A DNA stretch of 64,000 bases from Lacrimispora amygdalina. Its GTDB lineage: Bacteria; Bacillota; Clostridia; Lachnospirales; Lachnospiraceae. The notes beneath the pieces were generated by a model that ran no database searches, was not told where the DNA came from, and worked only from the letters and a program-made list of their open reading frames with translations. Shown piece by piece: positions 1 through 9,546 of the stretch; within the stretch, counting starts at the first letter, position 1; each line of letters starts with the position of its first letter. Both the position numbers and the translations under genes were made by a program. The stretch is taken from the NCBI RefSeq assembly GCF_900205965.1, contig NZ_OAOF01000001.1, positions 310,001-374,000 of the forward strand, given 5' to 3'.

Positions 1-1
1 A

Positions 2-601
2 TACGGTTTAAAAGGCTATTCCCCCATTGCCAAAGGATTTCCCTACAATGATTTTGACGATTTCGGAACGGCAAGATCCTATGGGTTCAAGCGTCAGCAC
101 CTGGGCCATGATATGATGGGTCAGGTCGGTACTCCTGTGATTGCAGTGGAAAGCGGTTATGTGGAGGCTATCGGCTGGAACCAGTACGGCGGCTGGAGAC
201 TGGGTATCCGCAGCTTCGACGGAAAACGCTATTACTACTACGCCCATTTGAGAAAAAATTATCCCTATCATAAATCATTAAAGCAGGGCAGCATTGTTAA
301 ATCCGGAGATGTTATCGGATATCTGGGCCGTACCGGCTACAGCAGAACAGAAAACACCAACAACATCAACCAGCCCCATCTCCATTTCGGACTTCAGCTG
401 ATTTTTGATGAGTCACAGAAAGAAGGAAATAATGAGATCTGGGTGGATTGCTATGAACTGACTAAATTCCTGTCTATGAACCGTTCTGAAACAGTTAAGA
501 ACCAGGAAACCAAGGAATACAGCCGGGTCTATGACATGAAGGATCCCGCCATTCCCGAAAATTTCGTGCCTCCCCCTCCGCCTCCCGAAAAAGAGCAATA
601 A
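2..601 (+). CDS. M23 family metallopeptidase, 3' part
   Basis: C-terminal part of a LytM/M23 zinc endopeptidase, a family that usually cuts peptide cross-links in peptidoglycan outside the cytoplasm. The frame is open from base 2, so the N-terminus, any signal peptide and any SH3 or LysM domains lie outside the window. Visible are the first zinc motif HLGHD (about bases 98-112; His and Asp ligands), the following GTPVIAVESG strand typical of the fold, and the second motif PHLHF (HxH, about 373-387). The tail is proline-rich (PPPPPPEK) and ends in TAA at 599-601. A downstream ATG at 113 opens a shorter frame but would cut off the HxxxD motif, so it is not the real start. A terminator follows at once. 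Family assignment is sure; the exact substrate is not. Confidence 0.9.
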   Translation, partial: YGLKGYSPIAKGFPYNDFDDFGTARSYGFKRQHLGHDMMGQVGTPVIAVESGYVEAIGWNQYGGWRLGIRSFDGKRYYYYAHLRKNYPYHKSLKQGSIVKSGDVIGYLGRTGYSRTENTNNINQPHLHFGLQLIFDESQKEGNNEIWVDCYELTKFLSMNRSETVKNQETKEYSRVYDMKDPAIPENFVPPPPPPEKEQ

Positions 602-608
602 TGTCAAT

Positions 609-654
609 AAAAGCTTATTCTAACATCTGTCTTCAGACCGTGAATAAGCTTTTT
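609..654 (+). terminator. Intrinsic terminator after the M23 peptidase
   Basis: AAAAGCTTATTC (609-620) pairs perfectly with GAATAAGCTTTT (642-653), with a 21-base loop. The right arm runs into T residues. It lies eight bases after the stop codon. Confidence 0.75.
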
Positions 655-669
655 ATGATTTTTACCATT

Positions 670-696
670 TTGTTCCAATTAAATAAATGGTATAAT
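670..696 (+). promoter_or_regulatory. Putative promoter of the GH39 gene
   Basis: A perfect -10 box TATAAT lies at 691-696, about 60 bases before the chosen start of the GH39 gene. The best -35 match is TTGTTC at 670-675, giving a short 15-base spacer, so the -35 is uncertain. Confidence 0.45.
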
Positions 697-759
697 GCAT
701 AACAGGAACATTTGCAGCACAAGCCGCAAAATAAAAGTATTATGGGGAAGGGGATTTAT

Positions 760-2292
760 ATGGAAAAGCAAATCAGTTACCGGATCGATTCTGAAACAGA
801 GTGCGCATTCCGCAATCACGCAGATTTTTGCATTGGAACCGGGCGAATGGGGTTATCCCTGCAGCAGCAATATCAGGAACAGCTAAAGCTGATACAGGAC
901 CAGATCAGTTTTTGCTATATCCGGGGGCACGGAATCTTTTGTGATGATATGGCAGTTTATCAGGAGTATACGGATGAATCAGGCAATGTCAGAACAGAAT
1001 ATAATTTCACCTATCTGGATATGGTCATGGATGCTTACCAGGAACTGGGAATTAAGCCGTTTTTAGAACTGGGATTCATGCCGCAGAAGATGGCTTCAGG
1101 GGAGCAGACTGTCTTTTACTGGAAAGGGAATGTGACGCCTCCAAAGAACTACCAGGCATGGTCTGATCTGGTACAGGCTGTTCTTTTACACCTTATGGAA
1201 CGCTATGGGAAGGAAGAAGTGGTAACCTGGCCGGTGGAGGTGTGGAACGAGCCAAACCTGCCTGGTTTCTGGAAAAATGCAGACAAAGAAGAATATTTCC
1301 GTCTGTTTCAGGAAACCTTTGATGCAGTGAAAAGGGTAGACAGCCGCTTTTTGGTAGGCGGTCCTGCGATCTGCGGAGTGGATGATGTCAACTGGCTGGA
1401 ATCTTTCCTGGAATTCTGCCAGAAGCAGGATCTAAAACCGGATTTCATCACACGGCACCATTACATGTTTGATAAGCCGGAGCAATGCGGTCATTACAGC
1501 TACGGAGCCTTAAGAGATCCGGTGGCTGCTTTGGGAGAACTGAAAATATCCCGTAATATCATAGACAGCTTTGATTCATTTCAGGGGCTTCCCATGCATA
1601 TTACAGAATTCAACACCTCCTACAGTCCTGACAGCCCGATTCACGATACTACCGTCAATGCTGCTTATGTAGCATGGCTTCTGTCTCAGCTGGGTGATTT
1701 ATGCGAATCTTATTCTTACTGGACTTTCGGCGATATATTTGAGGAAAAAGGCGTACCCTTCACACCGTTTCACGGCGGCTTTGGATTGGTTGCAAACGGA
1801 ACAATCCCAAAGCCCACATTCTGGACCTTCGTTTTCTTTAAAACGCTTCAGGGCAGATGTATCCACCGCTCCGACGAACTGGTTGTTGTGGAGAATGAGG
1901 ACGGAAGTTATTGCGGAACAGCCTGGAATCTGTGCCTGGATCAGAAAGAAAGAATCCGGCTTAATTTTACACTTCCTGCAAAAGAAAATGGGGAATACTG
2001 TGTTCTGACAAAAACAGTCGATGAGCTTCACGGAAATCCCAGAAAGATCTGGCATGATCTGGGAGAGCCGGCCTGGCTCACAAAAGAAGAAATACAGATA
2101 CTAAAAGACGGCGCACAGCCTGCGATTCATACTGAGACCCATTTTGCCGATGCCTCCGGCATTTCGTTATCAATTCTGCTGGAACCATGGGCAGTGGTAT
2201 GGTTCCAGCTTAAGAAAATTAACAGAAGATCTGACCGGGGATATGATTACCTGCGCGGGGAGGATCCTATCCCTTCACGCCGCCAATCGTAA
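760..2292 (+). CDS. Glycoside hydrolase family 39 (beta-xylosidase type)
   Basis: A 510-residue retaining glycosidase of the GH39 clan-A TIM barrel, most like beta-1,4-xylosidases that release xylose from xylo-oligosaccharides. No signal peptide is visible, so it probably acts in the cytoplasm on imported oligosaccharides. The acid/base glutamate is E164 in VWNEPN and the nucleophile is E283 in HITEFNTS; both are in the expected context. I chose the ATG at 760 because GGGGAAGGGG sits 7 bases upstream; longer starts at 712 and 742 lack a good ribosome-binding site. The gene converges on, and overlaps by 26 bases, the last gene of the neighbouring ABC uptake operon, so the enzyme and transporter probably serve the same sugar although they are on opposite strands. 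The family is clear; xylosidase rather than iduronidase specificity is inferred. Confidence 0.88.
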   Translation: MEKQISYRIDSETECAFRNHADFCIGTGRMGLSLQQQYQEQLKLIQDQISFCYIRGHGIFCDDMAVYQEYTDESGNVRTEYNFTYLDMVMDAYQELGIKPFLELGFMPQKMASGEQTVFYWKGNVTPPKNYQAWSDLVQAVLLHLMERYGKEEVVTWPVEVWNEPNLPGFWKNADKEEYFRLFQETFDAVKRVDSRFLVGGPAICGVDDVNWLESFLEFCQKQDLKPDFITRHHYMFDKPEQCGHYSYGALRDPVAALGELKISRNIIDSFDSFQGLPMHITEFNTSYSPDSPIHDTTVNAAYVAWLLSQLGDLCESYSYWTFGDIFEEKGVPFTPFHGGFGLVANGTIPKPTFWTFVFFKTLQGRCIHRSDELVVVENEDGSYCGTAWNLCLDQKERIRLNFTLPAKENGEYCVLTKTVDELHGNPRKIWHDLGEPAWLTKEEIQILKDGAQPAIHTETHFADASGISLSILLEPWAVVWFQLKKINRRSDRGYDYLRGEDPIPSRRQS

Positions 2293-3172
2293 GGCCGGTA
2301 ACGAAATACCTCTGTAAGAACGGATAAAGGCAGACGATAGGCAGCATGGTAAGTATGGTGGCAGCAGAGCGAACCGAAGTGGGCGTTACAGCTGCCACCG
2401 CATTTTTCATGGATTCCACAGAATTACTTTGATTACTTACCGATGACAATAACTTCATCAGTTCATACTGCAGTGTGGTCAGATTGGCATTCATCCGATT
2501 GTAGAGCATGGCATCAAACCAGGAATTCCAATGTCCCACTGCACAGAATAACGCAATGGTCGCATATACCGGTTTGCATAAAGGTGAGATAATTTTTGTA
2601 AATATAACCAGGTCTCCGGCTCCGTCTAACTGAGCCGACTCTTCCAGACTATCGGGAATCCCTACCATATAAGTCCGGATCACCAGCATATTAAAGGCTC
2701 CTACCATTCCAGGAACTATATAAACCAGAAAGCTGTTGGTAAGGCCTAAGCCCTTATATAAAAGAAAGACAGGAATCATTCCACCATTTACGTACATGGT
2801 AATAACCCAGAATAAGGAGAGCTGTCTCTTAAAAAGAAACCGTTTCCTGCTTACAATATAAGCAAGAAGGGCATTTGCGGCCAATGCGGTAATGGTGCCG
2901 ATCACCGTCCTTGCAACGCTTACATAAGCTCCCACCAGAAGATTTTTTTTATGAAGTACTGTAATATAATTCTGAAGTGTCCATTTTCTGGGCCATAAAT
3001 AAAGCCCTCCCCTCAGAGCATCGGTCCCGTCATTAAAGGCCAGAACCAGTGTATTCCAGACCGGATATAGGGTAATGACCACGAACAGAATCATGAATAT
3101 GGTATTAAGGAAAACAAATATCTTATTACCCAGTGAACTTTTCCTTCTATGTAACATTCTATGATTAATCAT
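2267..3172 (-). CDS. Sugar ABC transporter permease, LplC type
   Basis: A 301-residue inner-membrane permease of the CUT1 family, the second permease of a carbohydrate importer. It has six predicted membrane spans, starting at about residues 20-40. The cytoplasmic EAA loop that contacts the ATPase is readable as EESAQLDGAGDLVIFTKII. Start ATG at 3172 has AAGGGGGGG upstream. It follows its partner permease by 12 bases. Its 3' end overlaps the convergent GH39 gene by 26 bases. No ATPase gene is present in the operon; such systems commonly share a housekeeping MsmX/UgpC-type ATPase encoded elsewhere. Substrate is probably an oligosaccharide, by analogy with LplABC/YtcP systems. Confidence 0.88.
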   Translation of the reverse strand: MINHRMLHRRKSSLGNKIFVFLNTIFMILFVVITLYPVWNTLVLAFNDGTDALRGGLYLWPRKWTLQNYITVLHKKNLLVGAYVSVARTVIGTITALAANALLAYIVSRKRFLFKRQLSLFWVITMYVNGGMIPVFLLYKGLGLTNSFLVYIVPGMVGAFNMLVIRTYMVGIPDSLEESAQLDGAGDLVIFTKIISPLCKPVYATIALFCAVGHWNSWFDAMLYNRMNANLTTLQYELMKLLSSVSNQSNSVESMKNAVAAVTPTSVRSAATILTMLPIVCLYPFLQRYFVTGLTIGGVKG

Positions 3173-3184
3173 ATCTGCCCCCCC

Positions 3185-4120
3185 TTAGAATAAGCGTTCT
3201 TCGCCGGCCCGCTTAGCCATCTCATTTGCAATTAATATAATGGCAATACTTACCACGCTTTTAAATATTCCTGCTGCAGTACCCAGGGAGTAATCTCCCT
3301 GACTGATCCCCCATTTCAAAACGTAAATATCAATAGTCTGGGATACACTCTGCACCAGTCCGTTTCCTAACAAATACTGGACTTCGAAACCGGCATTTAA
3401 AACATTCCCTGCATTCATCAAAAGAAGAATAATAATCGTCGGCTTAATACCGGGCAGCGTGATGTATTTGATTCTGGCCCACCTTCCTGCTCCGTCTATG
3501 GCCGCCGCTTCATAGAGAGATGTGTCTATGGCTGTGATGGAAGCCAGGTAGATAATGGCATTCCAGCCCGTTTCCTTCCAGACATTGGCAAAGGCAACAA
3601 TCCACCAGAAATACTTAGGATATGCAAAAAAATTCAGAGGTTCCTTTAACAGATGAAAACGAACCAGAAGATCATTGACTATCCCCGTCCCGGACAAAGC
3701 ATCGTGCAAAATGCCGGTAACAATAATCCAGGATAAGAAATGTGGAAGATATGAAATTGTCTGAACAACTTTTTTACCCCCCTGTGATTTTACTTCGTTT
3801 AAGAGAATCGCAAACACAATTGCGGTGACCATGGTAGTAACTAAATTAATGACTCCCATAGCCAGTGTATTTCTGATGACTTTAATAAATCCATCATCAA
3901 GAAACAGCTGCCGGAATTTTCCAAGCCCTATAAATTCTGAATGGAAAAAGCCTTCCTTCGGCTTATAGTTTTCAAATGCCATGAGCCAGCCTGCAAGGGG
4001 CAGATAACAGAATATAAATCCATATAAAACGTAGCCTGCAGACAACAGCAGGAGTACTCTCTGCTTTTTTATTTCTTTCCAATTGATACTTTCTTTTTTA
4101 ACCTTTCCAATGGGTGCCAT
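3185..4120 (-). CDS. Sugar ABC transporter permease, LplB type
   Basis: A 311-residue CUT1 permease and partner of the next gene. It has a short basic cytoplasmic N-terminus, then membrane spans from about residue 25, and an EAA motif (YEAAAIDGAGRWARIKYITLP) in the last third. The ATG at 4120 is preceded by AAAGGAGTGATACC. It is separated from the upstream solute-binding protein gene by 69 bases containing a hairpin terminator, so it is probably transcribed by read-through at a lower level than the binding protein. Confidence 0.88.
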   Translation of the reverse strand: MAPIGKVKKESINWKEIKKQRVLLLLSAGYVLYGFIFCYLPLAGWLMAFENYKPKEGFFHSEFIGLGKFRQLFLDDGFIKVIRNTLAMGVINLVTTMVTAIVFAILLNEVKSQGGKKVVQTISYLPHFLSWIIVTGILHDALSGTGIVNDLLVRFHLLKEPLNFFAYPKYFWWIVAFANVWKETGWNAIIYLASITAIDTSLYEAAAIDGAGRWARIKYITLPGIKPTIIILLLMNAGNVLNAGFEVQYLLGNGLVQSVSQTIDIYVLKWGISQGDYSLGTAAGIFKSVVSIAIILIANEMAKRAGEERLF

Positions 4121-4140
4121 GGTATCACTCCTTTGCTAAA

Positions 4141-4181
4141 AAACAGGCTGGCGCAGGTATTTATTATTGCACCGCCTGTTT
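4141..4181 (-). terminator. Intercistronic terminator between binding protein and permeases
   Basis: On the minus strand AACAGGCGGTGCA pairs with TGCGCCAGCCTGTT and is followed by TTTTTT. It lies between the stop of the binding-protein gene (4190) and the start of the LplB-type permease (4120). This is a known way of making much more binding protein than permease. Confidence 0.7.
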
Positions 4182-4189
4182 TCTATTAT

Positions 4190-5875
4190 TTATTTTGCTG
4201 CTGCTTCTTCTGCGATTTTAATTCTCCTGTCCACTTCCGGCTGTACTTCATCAAGAAATGCCTGTGGATTGCAGGTCTCATAAGCAGATAAATATTCCTC
4301 CCAGCCAGCTTCAAAATCAGGCGCCATGACAACCTTCGGTAAATACTCATGTTTTAATTCTCTCATCTTAATCCATGCGGTTCCGCCGGGTGTTGCCGTA
4401 GTCATGGTTCCAACAAACGTATAAATAGGATACCATGGCCCGGGAATTTCATTTTGTCCTACCATGTCTACATAGGTTTTGCAGCCATATGCCTGGAGAC
4501 ATTCCTGTACATTCTTTGGAAGACTATCTAGGAACTCATTGGGCTGCAGCTCCGGTTTTGCTGCATTGATTCCATCCTGGCTCATACCGGTCCAGATCGG
4601 GAAATAGGAATAAGGGCATAAATGAGATGCCTTATATGCAGTATTGCTGACTTTCATACGAATCTCAGGTGTCCGGTAGAATAAGCCATCCTGATCCACC
4701 AGATAATCCACATCCTTTTCTCCCCAGTTTCTGAGAGTGATGACCTCTTCACTTAACAGATCATCTACAAATTTTAAGGCTCCTCTGACATCTTTACAGC
4801 TTACGGTAATGGAAAGCCCGGAACCTACATTTAACGTATCCCCGGAGGTATGCCATCTGTTTTTTACTCCCTTGTCAATGGTAATCGGAAGGGGTACGTA
4901 ATTACACCCCTGGTCTTCCAGCCCCTGCTGCTTTAAGGCATCATTAACATTCCCATAAAAATCCCACCACTGGTCAATCATTCCAAGTACACGGCCTGTG
5001 GAAAGCTTTGCAATATATTCATCATAGATCTGGGTAAAGGATTCCGGATCAACGATTCCCTTTTTAAATTCTTCGTTCAGCTTCTGGAAATAGCGTTTCG
5101 CCGTAGGTGTGGTATTGTAATCAATTACTTTCTTCGTCTCCGGATCTACAATACAGCTTCCATCATTGGCATATCCGTCCAGGAATAACGGAGCATTCTC
5201 CAGACAGAAGTATCTCCAGTCATCACACAAAATAGTGTATGGAATATTCTTGGTTCCATCCTCCATGGTGGGATTGGCTTCCTGATAACGCTCGATTAAG
5301 TCAAAATATTCGTCCATGGTGGTGATCTTCGGATATCCGGCCCACTTTAATACACGGGTCTGAATCCAGAAGGCTTCATCGTTGTGAGTGGTCGCCATTT
5401 CCTTTCCATAGCTGTTGTTAAACTGAGGGATCCAGTATATATGACCATCGTCCTGGCGAAGCTGATCCCATTCCAGCTTGGTGAAGAAATTCTTGATATT
5501 GGGATAATCATCGATATAATCATCAAGCGGTACCAGAGCCCCTGCATCATAAAGCTGGCTGGTTCCGTCACTTCCGCAGATAAAATCGGGATATTCCCCT
5601 CCTGCAATTAAGGTTCCCACTGCTTCTTCTGCAGTCTGTCCGGTCAGCCAGGTTTCCTTTACTCTGGCTCCTGTAATCTCCGCAATGTGTTGTTGAATCT
5701 CATTGTCATCATTGATTTCGTTTCCCGGTACTGCAAAAAAAGCGGTAAATTCTTTTATTCCTCCATCCTCTTTTGATGAATTTCCATTCGCTGCCGTCCC
5801 CTTTGAGCAGCCTGAAAGTGTTCCCAAGATCATGGTGCCAATGACAAGCAGGGCTGTAAACTGTTTCCGTCTCAA
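4190..5875 (-). CDS. Lipoprotein solute-binding protein, LplA type
   Basis: A 561-residue extracellular solute-binding protein (family 1) that delivers sugar to the two permeases downstream. The N-terminus MRRKQF, a hydrophobic stretch and the lipobox LSGC (Cys23) show a signal-peptidase II lipoprotein anchored in the membrane. The low-complexity linker after the cysteine (KGTAANGNSSKEDGG) is typical. The long form of about 550 residues with a tail rich in charged residues matches LplA/YtcQ-type proteins. Translation starts at TTG (5875), supported by GGGAGG 8 bases upstream. It stands directly downstream of the YesM/YesN two-component genes, which usually control such an operon in response to the sugar. 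Confidence 0.88.
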   Translation of the reverse strand: MRRKQFTALLVIGTMILGTLSGCSKGTAANGNSSKEDGGIKEFTAFFAVPGNEINDDNEIQQHIAEITGARVKETWLTGQTAEEAVGTLIAGGEYPDFICGSDGTSQLYDAGALVPLDDYIDDYPNIKNFFTKLEWDQLRQDDGHIYWIPQFNNSYGKEMATTHNDEAFWIQTRVLKWAGYPKITTMDEYFDLIERYQEANPTMEDGTKNIPYTILCDDWRYFCLENAPLFLDGYANDGSCIVDPETKKVIDYNTTPTAKRYFQKLNEEFKKGIVDPESFTQIYDEYIAKLSTGRVLGMIDQWWDFYGNVNDALKQQGLEDQGCNYVPLPITIDKGVKNRWHTSGDTLNVGSGLSITVSCKDVRGALKFVDDLLSEEVITLRNWGEKDVDYLVDQDGLFYRTPEIRMKVSNTAYKASHLCPYSYFPIWTGMSQDGINAAKPELQPNEFLDSLPKNVQECLQAYGCKTYVDMVGQNEIPGPWYPIYTFVGTMTTATPGGTAWIKMRELKHEYLPKVVMAPDFEAGWEEYLSAYETCNPQAFLDEVQPEVDRRIKIAEEAAAK

Positions 5876-5957
5876 ACTCGTATCCTCCCTTTTTTTATTT
5901 ATACTAATAGTTTACTTCAATGGAGTGTTTTCACAACTGGAGAAAGCTTATGAAAAC

Positions 5958-5998
5958 ACAGGAGAAATTATAGAAGCTTATTACAGGATCTCCCCTGT
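5958..5998 (-). terminator. Putative terminator after the YesN-type regulator
   Basis: On the minus strand ACAGGGGAGA pairs with TCTCCTGT (two bases bulged), followed by GTTTTC. It is seven bases past the stop of the response-regulator gene. The run of T is weak, so partial read-through into the transporter operon is likely. Confidence 0.45.
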
Positions 5999-6004
5999 TT
6001 CTTT

Positions 6005-7594
6005 CTATTTCCCCCCTCCTTTTCTAAACTTTGACGGTGTACACCCCTTAAGGGATATAAAACGGTTTACAAAGTAGTCCAGGTCCCGATAACCTACCTC
6101 CTCCGCTATCTGGTATATCTTAAGATCAGTCCGTAAAAGTCTGACTGCCGCCTGCTCAATCCTGCAATTATTCAGATAATCTTTGAAGGACATGCCATAT
6201 TTTTTCCGGAACAGCTGGCCTAAATAAGCGCTGTTTAAATAATATCTGTTGCTGTATTCTCTTAAGGTCAGATTTTTTTTGTAATTTTTCCTGATGTCTT
6301 TTTCCACTTCATGCAGGATATCTTTTGATACATGCTTTCGAAGCTGTTCCAAATAAGCTGCATATTCACAGGATAACCGGATTAGATGCTCCTTTCCTCC
6401 TCTCAGCATATCTCCTTCAAAGACATTTTCACTGATGTAAAGCATGATTTCTTCCTGATTTACATAACTATCCAGTTCCGAAGCCAGGTGGATAAGCTGA
6501 AACAGCAGATAATTAATATTTAAATTAACTGTATCCATGGCAAATCTCAGATGATTCATCTCCTCATACAGCCGTTCCACACTTTCCTCAATTCTTGTCC
6601 GTTCATTCTGTTCCACTGCAAAAAGCAGCTCATCCAGATATTGTTTACATAAGACAATCCCGCTGTTGTTCACCTGTACTTCTTTTTCATAATAATAGAT
6701 CGGCTGCTTTTTACGAAACGCCTGAAAGGACCGGAGAATTCTGGCAGCTCCATAGGAATTGGATATTTTGGAAATATCACTCACTTTCTTTCCTACCAGC
6801 ATAACAACCGGAAGATGCATGGCATTATTCAGATAGCTCCGAAACCGTTCCAGATACTCCTTTTGCGATTCCCTCTGATTTTGTGCCATATAGTCGCAGT
6901 AAATAAACCCGATATCATAGCTTTTTTCATGACTTGTAACATCGAAAATACAGTGATCTCCGTCTTCCTTCAAAAATGTAAGACAGGCGCTGTAAAGCTC
7001 TCTCTGCTGATTCCTTTTTTCCTCATCCATCAGTTCTTCCATCTGCTCAATATCATCAATTTCGATGTCAACATAACTGATCCCTTCTGACCAGTGCATA
7101 TGCTCTCTGATATAATTAAGATTAATCTGGTCATATTTTCCAAAAATTAAAGAAATCATATTTCTGGATAAATAGGCTTTTTCCATTTTTTTTCTGTTCT
7201 GCTTCTGCTTTTTATTTCCCAGTCTCTGGTAATTCAGACGGTGCAGCACCCGGATCAGCTCTTCTTTTACTACTGGTTTTAAAATATAATCAAAACAATC
7301 GTAACGGATAGCCTGCTGTGCAAAGGAAAAATCACTGTAACCGCTTAAAATGATGAAATAAGCATCGGAGACCTTGTCCTTTCTTAAAACCTCCAGTAGT
7401 TCCATGCCTGTCATGACAGGCATTTTAATATCTGCGATGATTAAATCCACCTGGTTATTTTTTAAGTAATCATACGCCTCCATTCCATTTGCTGCCGTTT
7501 TTACGATCTGATAGCCTTCCTCCTCCCAGTCAATTAATACCTGCAACCCCTGCACGATAAATGGTTCATCATCCACCAATAAAACACGTATCAT
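6005..7594 (-). CDS. AraC-type response regulator, YesN type
   Basis: A 529-residue cytoplasmic response regulator. The N-terminal receiver domain (about residues 1-120) has the acidic pair DDEP and the phospho-acceptor aspartate in DLIIADIKMP, with a conserved lysine in YILKPV. A long middle region of unknown fold follows. The C-terminal AraC double helix-turn-helix (last 100 residues) contains LNSAYLGQLFRKKYGMSFKDYLNNCRI and IAEEVGYRDLDYFVNRFISLKGCTPSKFRK. I chose the ATG at 7594, with AAGGGGTGGGAG upstream, over the GTG at 7603, which lies inside that ribosome-binding site. It is paired with the histidine kinase upstream (12-base gap) and probably activates the LplABC-type operon downstream. 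Confidence 0.9.
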   Translation of the reverse strand: MIRVLLVDDEPFIVQGLQVLIDWEEEGYQIVKTAANGMEAYDYLKNNQVDLIIADIKMPVMTGMELLEVLRKDKVSDAYFIILSGYSDFSFAQQAIRYDCFDYILKPVVKEELIRVLHRLNYQRLGNKKQKQNRKKMEKAYLSRNMISLIFGKYDQINLNYIREHMHWSEGISYVDIEIDDIEQMEELMDEEKRNQQRELYSACLTFLKEDGDHCIFDVTSHEKSYDIGFIYCDYMAQNQRESQKEYLERFRSYLNNAMHLPVVMLVGKKVSDISKISNSYGAARILRSFQAFRKKQPIYYYEKEVQVNNSGIVLCKQYLDELLFAVEQNERTRIEESVERLYEEMNHLRFAMDTVNLNINYLLFQLIHLASELDSYVNQEEIMLYISENVFEGDMLRGGKEHLIRLSCEYAAYLEQLRKHVSKDILHEVEKDIRKNYKKNLTLREYSNRYYLNSAYLGQLFRKKYGMSFKDYLNNCRIEQAAVRLLRTDLKIYQIAEEVGYRDLDYFVNRFISLKGCTPSKFRKGGGK

Positions 7595-7606
7595 AACTCC
7601 CACCCC

Positions 7607-9376
7607 TTATTTCATTATATTTGATATCGGAATTTTAATTGTTACCATCATGGAAATTCCGGACTCACTTTCCAATTCAAAGCACACCTGATCATCCGTT
7701 GCCATCTTAAGCCGCAGACAGGCATTTAAAATTCCAACCCCCTTTTTATCCTTTAGTTTATCGATACTGGCATGATTCATCTTGTTTTTCATCTCTTCCA
7801 AAAACGTCTCACTCATACCCTCTCCTGTATCTTCTATTTCAATATAAAACATATCGTTTTCTATATAGACCCTGACAAATATCCACCCATCCGTTGTTTT
7901 GCTCTCGATCCCATGGATACAGGCATTCTCGGCAAACGTGACAATGGTCAGTTTGGGAATCCGGTAATCAAAGCATTCCTCCATGATATCCAGCCGATAA
8001 GACAGCCGGTCTCCAAACCGGTATTTTTGCAGCTGCAGATAAGCCTCTACAAATGACATCTCCTCCCTTACTGTGATAAAATCCGTTCCCCAGTCAAAGT
8101 TCTGACGTTCCATCATCGCCAGCTTTTCCACCATGGAAGCAGTTTCTGTCTCATCTTTTAACAGACTGTGCATGCGGATGCTCTCCAGTGCATTAAAGAG
8201 AAAATGGGGATTAATCTGACTGTGAAGTGCCAGAAGCTCTGCTTTCTGCCTTTCAATATCCATTTCCTGCTCCCGTAACCTGTCAATATATACCGTCTGT
8301 ATCAGACCATTGATGGTGGTTACCATGCGGTTATAATTGCGCATCAACGTACCGATCTCATCCTCGCCCCTGACATTGTCAATCTTTTGCAGCTTCTCGT
8401 CGTCAATGTGTCTGAATGCCTCACTTAACTCCTTCAGCCGTTCAGTAAAGGACTGGTTGATTACCGTCATAAAGCCAAGGGGAAGCAGTATATTGATGCA
8501 GATCAGCAGTATAAACAGGGGAATGTATTTAAAAATCTGCCTCACACTTTCTTTTCCAGGCTTTAGAACATAGATAGTAAGCTCTGCTCCATAGGAGGAA
8601 AAGGTTGTTTTATAACCAACTTTTTTCTGTAACTGAAATGTTTCATAATCCTTCCATTGGCCATTATCTCTCTGGTTTGACAGAATGATCTTATCATTCC
8701 AGCACACGTAGACCGGGGCCTCATAATTCATTTTTACAAAACTTTGTACCATGGTACTGTAATCAATATCCATTTTTACAAGCTTCTCGCAGCCATCTCT
8801 TTTATAGAAGTTCAGCTTTCTGATAAAAGATATTTTCCGTTTGGAATTAACCGTTGGAATTCTGCTTTCATCATAATACATATAGAGCACTCCGTCCCGG
8901 TCGGAGTTTTTTAAATAACGGTACCAATCCTGGTCTTTCGCTGCCGAAAGCCTTTTAAATTCCCCTCCGCTTACGATGGTAGGGTTGTCTGCATACATGG
9001 TAATAGAGGAAGCTGTAGAACCTATGCTGCTTTCAAACAGTGAGTCTTTCATAAAAGCTTTATAACTTAAATAGTAATCAAGCTCGTTTTGAAACTGTTT
9101 ATCCATGAACTGGTTTACATATTTATTCATATATATCTTTTTTGTTGTACCGGCCGCTTCTTCAATGTCATAGAAAAAATTATATTTTACCGCACTGGCA
9201 ATATTCTCCATGCCTGTTTGCACGGAGGCATTTTCCGAAGCAATGAATATGTATACAATTACACTGTCCGTGATAATAATCGGCAGCAGCACACTGAATA
9301 TGTAAAGAATCTTTAGCTTCTTCTTCAGTTTATAATTATCTAATCTGCAGTTAATCCATTTTAAAATATGTTTCAT
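7607..9376 (-). CDS. Sensor histidine kinase, YesM type
   Basis: A 589-residue membrane histidine kinase that senses an extracellular ligand, probably a sugar or a loaded binding protein. There are two membrane spans (about residues 20-42 and 285-308) around a 240-residue extracellular sensor. A HAMP linker follows, then the HisKA_7TM-type H-box INPHFLFNALESIR with its phospho-accepting histidine, then the HATPase domain with ENACIHG (N box) and DTGEGM (G1 box). The ATG at 9376 has AAGAGGGGGAGAGA in front. The longer start at 9397 would lie upstream of that site and has none of its own. It forms a two-gene unit with the YesN-type regulator. Confidence 0.9.
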   Translation of the reverse strand: MKHILKWINCRLDNYKLKKKLKILYIFSVLLPIIITDSVIVYIFIASENASVQTGMENIASAVKYNFFYDIEEAAGTTKKIYMNKYVNQFMDKQFQNELDYYLSYKAFMKDSLFESSIGSTASSITMYADNPTIVSGGEFKRLSAAKDQDWYRYLKNSDRDGVLYMYYDESRIPTVNSKRKISFIRKLNFYKRDGCEKLVKMDIDYSTMVQSFVKMNYEAPVYVCWNDKIILSNQRDNGQWKDYETFQLQKKVGYKTTFSSYGAELTIYVLKPGKESVRQIFKYIPLFILLICINILLPLGFMTVINQSFTERLKELSEAFRHIDDEKLQKIDNVRGEDEIGTLMRNYNRMVTTINGLIQTVYIDRLREQEMDIERQKAELLALHSQINPHFLFNALESIRMHSLLKDETETASMVEKLAMMERQNFDWGTDFITVREEMSFVEAYLQLQKYRFGDRLSYRLDIMEECFDYRIPKLTIVTFAENACIHGIESKTTDGWIFVRVYIENDMFYIEIEDTGEGMSETFLEEMKNKMNHASIDKLKDKKGVGILNACLRLKMATDDQVCFELESESGISMMVTIKIPISNIMK

Positions 9377-9476
9377 TTCTCTCCCCCTCTTATTCATTAT
9401 ACGGGATAAACTGTTTCTATCCTCCCGTCAAACTATATAAATTTGCCAGACAAATTTTGATTATATGGTTAAAATA

Positions 9477-9519
9477 TAAAAAAAGCGTATCAAACATACG
9501 AAAATATGTCTGATACGCT
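9477..9519 (-). terminator. Terminator of the agmatine operon
   Basis: On the minus strand AGCGTATCA pairs with TGATACGCT, with further pairing inside the loop (GACATA/TATGTT), followed by TTTTTTTATA. It lies about 28 bases past the aguA stop. Confidence 0.8.
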
Positions 9520-9546
9520 GGTAAATTTTAGGTAAATTGTTTAATT

